Assembly (NCBI GenBank): GCA_038373885.1
Contig: JAWZYV010012243.1
Span: 124,001-188,000 of the forward strand
Source: Cheiracanthium punctorium
Taxonomy: Eukaryota > Arthropoda > Arachnida > Araneae > Cheiracanthiidae
DNA: 64,000 nucleotides
Reading direction: 5' to 3'
Shown: positions 27,101 to 37,600 of the stretch, piece after piece
Numbering within the stretch: position 1 is the stretch's first letter
Layout of the letters: every line of letters starts with the position of its first letter
The notes under the pieces: model-generated
What the model was told of the DNA's origin: nothing
The model's database searches: none
What the model saw: the letters and a program-made list of their open reading frames with translations, nothing else
Program-made: the position numbers and the translations under genes

Positions 27101-30100
27101 TGTTATTTTTTTTAATTCTATATTTCAACCTCTATTTTTAAAATTTATTCCTTTCGCGTTAATAAAATGTATTAAAATTGTCTAGGAATATGTCGTGAAA
27201 TTAAAAATAGGTATGGAAATTGTGTCGAAAATAAATTACTTTATGTATGAAAGCTAAGATACTAATTATACGCTAGTTTTGACGGTACTTTAAAATACCC
27301 GGCCTTTATTAACATGTGTTTGCCAGGAATACAAACTCTCTTTGAAGCAAAAAGGAAAAATCGATAAATCTATGCTGACGTTATAGTTATGTGTGCATCT
27401 GCGTTTAAAACGTTGAATCTCATGGATATTCATGGTCTAGTTATGAAGGATAAATTTGGAACCTTGAAATGATCATAGCGAAATGATCATGGGACTAATG
27501 GTAATAAGATAGAAAGTTAGAAAGCATTCCTTTGTTGTTTTAACGGATTTTGAGTACTTTATTAACTTAATCATTATATTTTCGTATCTTTTTTAGACTG
27601 GTCAAATGAGAGAAATGATGACAGACATTGAAATGATGGCATTATTAGTTGCGTGCCTAAGTCATGACCTTGATCACAGAGGCACAAATAACTCATTCCA
27701 AACCAAGTAAGTTCATTGTCTAAGATTGTTAAATTCTTAACTTAAAGTGTGTCTAAGTGTTGTAAAGAAATTAATCAGGAATCTTTTGAAATGAACGGTT
27801 CAAATGAAGCCACATCATGGCTCACTGTAGAAAATATATGTACAACGATGTCCAAAATTAAGGTTACAAACATAAAAAAGGAGATTTTTCGATAAAAATT
27901 TGGGTTAATGTAGGGAAATTTGGTATACTAATATCTCACTCTGTAAAGCAGAAAATGCTAATAAATTTACACAGGAGTTTAATGTAGGCTTATTTGCAAT
28001 ATTGGTCAAAATAGACGTGCTATAACTGCTTAAAGCTTCGTCTAATAAAAAGGTGCGCCCATCTCATACATTTACATAAGCATCACATCGAGCTCTCATA
28101 CCGTTAATTAGGATGATGATCAACGATTACGTTAGTCATTCCGATTCTTCCAAAGGTACTAATTTTAACTACTGAGGGGTCCTTGGAAGGGGGTGGGGGT
28201 TGTCGACATGCAATGGTTTTCCTTGAGCATTCCACAAGTGCTCTATGGGACTTGAGATCTGGAGACATCACTGGCCACCCACCACACGGTGAATATACCC
28301 TCTTATTCAAATTAATTGGTAAATTTGCAACTTTAAATTGGATACCAGTGTATATCTAATTAATATAGCTTTCATTCAATCGTACTGTTTCATTTTACGA
28401 TTTTTTAAGAAACAGTATTTGTGTGAGTGAAAATATTACAAATGCGAATCCCTTAAAAACCAAATAAAAGATTTTCAGTTTTAGAAAGATTGAAAATTAA
28501 TAACAATGGTTTAATATAGTTCGAAAACTGAATATTATATCATTTATGTTTTTTTTTTTTTTTTTTTAGAATTGAATCACCTCTAGCTATCTTATACAGT
28601 ACCTCAACAATGGAGCATCATCACTTCGATCAATGTGTCATGATTCTCAATAGCGAGGTAAGAAGTTTTCTTTTCATTGCTTCGCTTGATCTTGTGATGT
28701 GGAGTCCTTTTGTGTTCTTTTTAAAGACGCATTCATGATTTTAATAAACTGATGCCGTAGACAAAAGATATTTGGATTGCCCTCTTTGTGTAATTGCATA
28801 ATATTTCGTTTTATTCTTTTAAAATAACTTCTAACGTTTTCGTTATAATTTCGTAATGTTATAATTTCATCTATTATACGTCAACAAAAGGCTTAAAGGT
28901 TGTTGCAAAATCCGCAACATAAGTTAGGTTTATCTCTTTCTTAAAAATAAAACGACTTTTTCATTTAATTACATTATTTTAGTAACCATCCAAATACGAT
29001 ATGACAATACAGTAACGCCTCTGATATTGGAAGTCAACGTCAAGTATATTTTCATCGTATTATGTGTTTACTTTGAATATTTTATTTTCTTGAGAGTTTA
29101 TAAGTACGTCTACTTACATTTTAATATATAGAATTTTAAAATATAGTAAATGTAAACATATACGTCTGTATTGTTTCAGGGAAATAACATATTTCAGTCA
29201 CTATCACCCGAAGAGTACAAGAGTATCATATCCATTGTCGAATCTGCCATTTTATCAACCGATTTAGCATTGTACTTTAAGTAAGTTTTAACATATTTTG
29301 TTTTGTTTAATGCATGGTACTGGTTACATTCTTTTGAAAAAATAGCTTTTAAAATAGTTTTTTTTTATACTGATATATTTCTTAACCCTAGATAAATAAA
29401 CTTAAATCAGTGTACTCTGTAACTAATCATTCAACTCATAGACTACAAATTAGAAACAAGTATATTTTTATTTTTCCTTAGAAGTTATTTATAACAAATT
29501 AGCGCAACTTGAAAAAAATATTATTATACTTCAATTAAAAAAATAGAAAATTTTTAAAAACTATCGTTTGCATGTTAATTGGCAGATGTTAAAAGTGCGC
29601 TCTCCTCAAATAGCCTAGTTGAAGAAGTTACATACGTTTTTTTTTGTCATTCTACGTTTCTTAGATGGGCAGAAAATACAAATTCTGCATTTGTTCGCCG
29701 CACTTTCAGTCGGGTCTTCTAGTGTGCTTTTCAATATCCACAATACCTTTAATATTTGCTCTGATATAATATTCAAACGTCTTAAAGTTACCGTATAATA
29801 ACGTTGTTCTAACAACGACTTTACGAGGCTGCCAGCCAATGCAATGCGAAGTCTCTCCGTGTGAGGGCGTTTCTGCCACTCTCGTACTTTATATGGCAGT
29901 TGATATAAAATGAAACTATTTGAAAGTTGGTGTTGATGATCTTTCGAAAAAAGCGTTAAAAGTTAGCAGCTGTGCATTCGGCTGTTAGACGACGATTGCA
30001 AATATCGAAAAGTGACAAGAATCCAGCCTTGTTTATCACCTTCGGCTAACTCGCGAGACCATCTCGAATTCGCAAAGCTGGCGGGGGGTCGGTAGTCCAT

Positions 30101-33100
30101 TAGACGAATGTTTAGTTATCTAGGGTTTTAACCCTTGGAGACGCAACCCTTTCCCAATGCTGAAAAAAGGGCAGCCGTTGCCATCGCTCAACTTAACTAC
30201 CAGCAAGATGGCGGACGATCGAAACCTTCATCGCCGGCCACAGATCTAGAGACCCTTTTTTGACGCAGCTGGCTGTGCCGGCACAGCCAGCTGCCCTTCT
30301 TTCAGCATTGGGCAATCTATCCAGCTGTTCTCGCATTCTTCCATTTTTCAGCAGATGTCAGTGCTGTTAAAAATAATCGTGAAAATTTTTTACGGGAAAT
30401 GACGCACTAGGATTCTCGTGGAGCTATGTCACCCGCAACTATTTTTATAGCAATCAAATATATTCTTCGTGACTGGCAACAGTCAAAACGTCAGAGTTTG
30501 GTGTTCCCAGAATGGGAACACTGCGTGTTAAAGGGTTAATGGCTGGTGAAAGATGAGAAGGGAAAATGTATAATTTTCATTACTCATCCCTTGACTTCAT
30601 TATTTAAGTACCGTTTCTTTCTCTAGTGAACCTTATCTTACTATTGTTTAATCTCTTGTAATATCAGATGTTGTCCTTCTTTTAATACTGGTCCTAAGCT
30701 TCAAAAATTTAAATATTGGTAAAATAAATACAAAAGCATTTTCTTGAAGCAGCTGTTAAGTAGAATTCAAAAAATACCGCAGATTATTTTGCATGTGACA
30801 AAATAAAATATTAAGTTCTTAATATAATTAAAAACTTTTATTGGTTCAAGCAGAAATTAACATAAAAATTACTGTATTAAAGTATTTTGCAAATTTTTCA
30901 AAACACTTTTCTGGGTATTGCCGTAAAGCAATGTGCTGTTCCTTAGTAAAGTAAATAATAACAGTTGTGAGTGCTATAAATTAAATACCATTTTCCTGAT
31001 TGTCTGACGAATTCAGCGCATGCGTTTGCAAAATCTTGGAAGCATAAATTATATAATTTCAATTTTTCACATTTTCCTCGTAATAAATACTACGGAAAAA
31101 CCATTTTAAATTAATGCAAACGTTGAGGTGATAATTTCGTATTAGAACATAAAATCAAAATGAAATTTCTAAGTTTGAGTGTTTTCCCTCTTTTTCAAAT
31201 TAATTTGTTTATACATATTTTATTAAAAAATTCCCCAATTTAATCTATCAAATTATATTTTATTTTAGAAAAAGAGATGCTTTCTTAAAATTAGTCAAAT
31301 CAGGCGACCCTGACTGGAATAATAAACAAAACAGAGAGCTCTTAAGGTAAGTTGTTTACATCTTTACTATTCAATAATTCCATTATTATCTGTCTTTTTA
31401 AACTATTTTAGAATTTTAAAAAATAATTAGTGAATAATATAAGTAATTAATTCGTTTCAAAATTTAAAAGAAAAAGTTAGACCAAACTGCGCAAAATAAT
31501 TTATAAAAATAATCCCCGGTTTAATTGATAACTGTCATAAGATATATAGTGATAAAGTTTTGAGATTTTTCTTCAAGTCAAACTTTTTAACGTAACGATA
31601 AAAAGTTTTCATTGTGAAAGAAATTATATTTTAAAGATGTAAAATGATTTCCAATTTCATGTTTATTTCTAGGGGAATGATGATGACGGCCTGTGATGTA
31701 TCAGCGATTTGCAAACCCTGGGAAGTTCAAAAAAAAGTTGCCGAACTGGTAGCTGGAGAATTTTTTCAACAGGGTGATTTAGAGAAAGAAAGATTAAAAG
31801 AGCAGCCCATTGTAAGTTAATTGCATTTTAATTAATGACTGCGATGTTAAGATTTTTTTAAAATCTAATAGTGATTTCAATAAAGTTCAGTAAAATTTAG
31901 AAAAGTAAAGAACTTCGTTTATTTTCAATTCCCTGTAAAACTTATTTTAAAAGGATTGGAAACTGGCATGGCATTTCAAAGACTGAAGGTGGTTCAGTAT
32001 GTATTTTGAGTCAAGGATTATTAAGCTCCTCCGGTTAAAACGAGTATCCGCTTTATAAATAGTGCGTTTAAATAATTTTTCATTATTTTGTATCATAATT
32101 AAAATTTTACTTAAAACTAGTTTTTTTAATAAAAACTAGCTTATGAAATTCATTTATAAAATTTTTATCATGTTAATTAATCGTTAATTCTTGTCTATAA
32201 ATAAACCTAATAATATTTTATCAATGAAATGCATTTCCTTTTCGTGTTTCTTACGTTGTTTGATGTTTGAAGATAAATTCTTTATGCATGTATTTAATAT
32301 TCATTGTAACGTTGTAAATTCGTCTAATTTCTTCATAAATCTAACATTAAAGTAGGGAATCACCTAATACAGTGTAACCTTAATATCTCGAAAATCAGAA
32401 TATTTCCAATAAATATGTTTTCCCTTACAAGCTGACCCCTTTAATTTCGCTTCGTTATCTCGAAAATTTCATAGTTCGAATTTTTCCGGTATCTCTTCGA
32501 CTTCAAGACATCGTTGTTTTATTGTATAAGAAATTTATGCGCAAATTTCTAATAAAATAAATTTCTAGTATAATCATATAGTCCAATTTTCATTATAAAT
32601 TATAGACTAGCCAAAGTATCGTTGAAAATTATTTTAAACTTATTTGTAATACTATATTTACAAATTTTGTCAGATTTGATAAAATAAAATTTTTACCCTT
32701 TTAAGCCTCAGAAATCCTAAAGAGTACTGCCGCATATTTAAATAATAGTTTCCAAAAAGTATATCATGATGTTTTTGTACGGTTTTTTGTGTTTATCTTT
32801 TTGAAAAAACAGTTCTTTTTTATAAATAACTCGCTATTCAGACTCGCTATTCAGTTCGTTGCTATTCAGAACGAAGTAAAATTTTTACTTTGAATTTTGT
32901 AAAGTATCTCAAGTTATTTGCATGCCTTCAGCCCTTAGATAGAATCAATGTGCTAACACTTATTGAATATATTTTGTATAGGCAATGATGGACAGGGAGA
33001 AAAAAGATGAATTGCCTGTCATGCAAGTTGGATTCATTGACTGCATCTGTCTTCCAGTATACAGGGTAAGTTTGTTTTATTCCACAGTGTCAATACATAC

Positions 33101-34625
33101 ATAAAAATACTATGCACCCAGACATTTTTTACAAATGTAAAATGATTAAATAAATGATTAAACTATTATATGCGAGTTTGATGAAAATACAGCAGCACCG
33201 GCTTGGCCAGAGCTTGGGAGGGTGAAAACCTCTCTGTGCTGGACTGCTGTAGAACTGTGTACGCTCATGGGAGCTGATACACATAAAATCTGTTCATGGC
33301 TTCAATGTACTCCATGTTCAAACGATACCTCTGGGGGTGCCGATTTCAGGTGCTAGGTCTCTCATCTGGAAATGGTTCTAAATTAGGAGACCCCCAGAGT
33401 AAAGTCGGACTTCCTTCCACTCGGGCTCACTAAAATGGAAGCCGTGCCCCCATTCGCCCATCGCCGTTGTGTGTGAAAGGTTCTGGTGTCGCTTCGAGGT
33501 GTTGCCAGAGCGCATAAGAGACAACAACATTACATTAGACTGTTTCTCTGTTACTACGGATGGTGAAACAAAATAACTCTTCCTACTTCCCAAAACGATC
33601 ATTCGACCCCGTCCTGAATAAGAATAGCTGAAATGTGCAAAGTCAGGGTTCTGGTCTATCACGTGCAGTTGATCTAGCGGAATTTTGGGCTACTTTCTCC
33701 AGATGTAACGTGAATATACGTTAGAACCCCTCAAAATGGCCTCCGCCCAAGGCATCCCCCTTCTTGGTAGATAGTCTCGTGTAGCTTCGACTTAATCAAA
33801 ACCAAAACAAACGAAAACGATAAAGAAATTTCGAAGTTTAACATGGGTACCTATATACTTACTATATACAGTATATGCAAGGCCGTAACCAGAAAATAAA
33901 TTCTGGGTTGTGGGGATATGTAGCACTAATTTTTTTTTAGCACTGGGGTGCTATTTCTTTCAAGCACGGGATTTTTGTCTACGCGAAAAGCCGTGGCCAC
34001 TTTTTCGTTTCATTCATGTTTTCTGCAGAGTGATTTGATATTGATTGATTGAGTGATTTTTTCCCTTCAGATGATTTTCAAATACCAGGATTCACTTTGG
34101 TCCGACGGATAGACAGTGGTTTCCAAAACAGAAAGCCATCTGGAGTTATGATTTTTATAGAGGAAAACTTAATGAAACACTTTACCCGTGCCTACACGAG
34201 CCAGATCAATGGTGTTTAAATGGTCATTGCGTATATTCAAGACAAAGTGAGATTTGCAGTTACATACGCTAGTTCCTCGAATTTCTTGCGAAGATAAATT
34301 AGACGCTCTACTCGAAACGTTACTGAAGGAGGATGATTGTAAGACTGTTTTAGAAGGAGATTTTAATGTAGAATTAAATTCCGATCAAGGATCCGATTTC
34401 ATAACTGAAATGGGTACTTTAGATTTTCCAATACGCACTCATCCAAAACATTTCACCACCAGCGGCCAAACAACAATGGATGCAATTTTCAGCAAACAAA
34501 ATTATGCGAACAGGACTCTATGTGTGCACTTACAGTTATCATTTTCCTCTATATGGCAGAATTGATTGAATAGATTTTTTAAAAATTCTTCCAGCCAAGT
34601 GCGTAAATAAAATCTGGAAGAATTT

Positions 34626-34663
<38 letters not shown>

Positions 34664-37600
34664 ACTGATCTCCAAAATAAACGCAAATAATAAATTACTA
34701 ATGCATTGACTACAATTTCGGGGAGGGAGGGGGGGGGGAATTGAACCCCCATGATCTCCCCTCCTGGCTACTGCCTTGAGTATATGCATTGGTTCATTGG
34801 TCTTAATGCTCTGTAATTTTTCAATAAAATATACTGCAGTAGACTCTTTCTTAACCGTCCTCCAATTAACCGGATCTCCGCTTTAACCGTCCGGATTTGG
34901 TTTAAGACACAAATAAATAAATAAGTTTAAAAAATAAAAAATATTGAAATTTTTCGACAATGAATGACGCCAACCCGGACTTTTGCTCCGTACAGAGAGA
35001 GCAAAATTCTGGGAAAAGGCTTTATACTATGTAAAACAACAAGCATTGGCTTCTTCCACCGATGCGATCCTTTTTAAAAAAAAGGCGCAACTGAAGTATG
35101 TTGTCAAACTTGTACTTTTCAGCAGAAAAGAAAATGTTTGATGTTTTCAAAACTTTCTCTAAATGGTATATAAATCTTTTGTAATAAACTGGCCAATTTA
35201 TCATAGTGCAGTTCCAGCAATTAATTATATTATTTATTTTTGTCATTCTCCATTTTAACTGTATTTTCGCTTAACCGGTTTAACCCCAGTCCCATTTAAG
35301 CCGGTTAAGAGGGAGTTTACTGTAATTGAGTTTTCTTTCACTGCTTCTTTGCAATGCTGGATGAGCTAATTATTTGTTTTGCTAAAAAGACAAAGATGTT
35401 ACAAAATACTGCTTTTAATAAATAATACTGGTTATAAAAGAATTTGGCGGAAAAAAATTTGGAATTTATTTACTTTCATTTCTTTTATTTGTACTTATGC
35501 ATAATTAATTGCTTTATGAAGTGTCATTTTAGAGAAGGCTTGAACTTCTCATAGAAATGTACCGATTCCCCCCCCCCCCTCACTTTTCAAAATTACGCTT
35601 TGGCGTTTGGTAATGCGTGGAACTTTAACTACATAAATAAATACATGGAATAAATACATATATAATATTGAACTCTTCCGTAAGTCAACCGTGTTTTACA
35701 TCGGAAATAATCTCATTTATATATCATTTAGGCTCTGACTGACGTGCAGCCAGCTCTAAAACCATTGTTAGACGGTTGCTTGCAAAACAGAAAGAATTGG
35801 CAAGCGCTTGCGGATGACAAGACCAAAAAGGAAGTGGATTTATTCCCCATAAAATTGGGTAAGTTTTATACTCGTTCCATTTCTTTTGCAACTTCTTTCA
35901 TTTAAAGTAAATGCAGTGATATTCATCATATTATGACAAGTCCTATTAAGCAGTTGCTGGAAATATTGATTATCAAAATACAGAAAGACGTGTTATAAAT
36001 GCAATTGAATTAGACCAAGAATTTTTTTCCTTAAACCTTAAAAAATAGCTCATTGGAAACTTGCCAGTTTTCCAATGAGTAAAAAAATATTCAACAGACC
36101 TGAGTTTCATAGGATGAATAAATATTATTTTTGTTTAAGAAATGTTTGTGTTTGTGTTTTACTGTATTAAAAATGAAATAAAATAAATCGTAGTGTCTCT
36201 TCATTAGATAGAGTATAAACTATCACTAATACGATTTAATGTGTAATCACCAGAAATGAAACTGTTGTTCTGTTTTCCGATGGGTGTTTAACTTGTCGAA
36301 CTCTTTCTGAGTTTACAACTTACTACGTTATCGCTTTGAATTTCAAAACGGATGTTCTACTTTTCTTAATAGTGATTACAATTTTGAAGTTGAAGTTGCT
36401 ATAAAGCCCAGTTTTACCACTTATATATTGTTAAAGCTTTTATTGTTAGGACTTATTCTAATTTTATTGCTGTTTGGATGGTCATGCGCCTCACTATGGC
36501 ACAGCGGTTATGTCACTGAAAATGGTTGACGGCCGAAATATGAAGGTCCCGGGGTCGGGTCCCATCACGCGGCTGTCGATCTAACGATCTGGAGTTTTAG
36601 TAGTTTTTCTCCAGATGTAACGTGAATATGCGTTAGAACCCCTTAGAAAGTCCTCCTACCAACGCACCCTTCCCCCATCCTTGGCAGATCGCCCTAGCGT
36701 AGCGTTGCCGTAATCACACAAACATGCTGGACGGTCATGCTGTGAAAGATTTAGTCATTTATATATTTTTACATTTCTCATAATCTAATTACACGTACAT
36801 CGCTCTCTTTGACGAAATGTTGAATTTCTTGGTGGCGAAATCTATGTTTAGCCAATGGGCCAATAGTTTTAAGACGAATTAGAAGAAAAATCTACCACCC
36901 TTCCGTATTTCGGAAATTAATAACGGAATAAAAAAAATTTAAAATAAAAGTGATTTTTAAAATACATGAAAAAATTTGAATGATTTGATTGAAGAATGTA
37001 AAATTATTATTTATATCAGTGCACACAAGTAAAGCAGATTTTTATTTCTAAAATGTAACTATGAATAGCTGTTGCAGTGGTGCAAATAACAGTTATTAAG
37101 ATTGAATCAATATAAACTTTTGTCGCTGAGGGGATTTATGATTAATATTTAATCTATTACTGTTTGCCTGACAAAGGCGGAACTACCAAAAACTAGACGA
37201 TTTTAGTATGTAAGGGGACAAAATGATAGATAGATACTGACTGGGGTTATTTTTAACGCGAGCTGCCTTTTGTGAAGCTAAATTTTCAATTTCAATCTTT
37301 CTATCTCGTTTATTCTTCTTATTATTATTATTATTATTATTATAAGCAGCGGAGAGTTTTCTCAAAATTAAGAAAAGAAAAGTGCATAGCTAAGCCAAAT
37401 TTTACATTCATTCTGATAAATTCGAAGACTGCAGAGGCAATTTCAATACATCAATAATTATAGATGAAAATAATTAATTTTTGTACAAACGCAAGATGTC
37501 TGTAATAATATAAACTTAAAAAAGATATTTCCTTTTCTTAAATTGCAAATAATAATTTTGAAAAAAAAATGTGTTCCTTAGTTAAAAGGAATAAATGATT

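Larger units (their letters stand above)
26223..29179 (+). other. four PDE introns
   Basis: Introns 26223-26984, 27093-27596, 27707-28569 and 28658-29179. The first carries a 27-bp tandem duplication (26561-26614), the third a Tc1 relic on the minus strand. Otherwise nothing recognised. Confidence 0.5.
29281..31268 (+). other. PDE intron with piggyBac remains
   Basis: Holds a degenerate piggyBac transposase end (29640-29850, minus strand) and a TTAA-flanked MITE (30132-30535). The rest is plain AT-rich intron. Confidence 0.6.

Noticed and set aside
33378..33662. 94-codon open frame on the minus strand
   Set aside because: It lies in a GC-rich dispersed repeat, shows no domain, and ends inside the SINE body.
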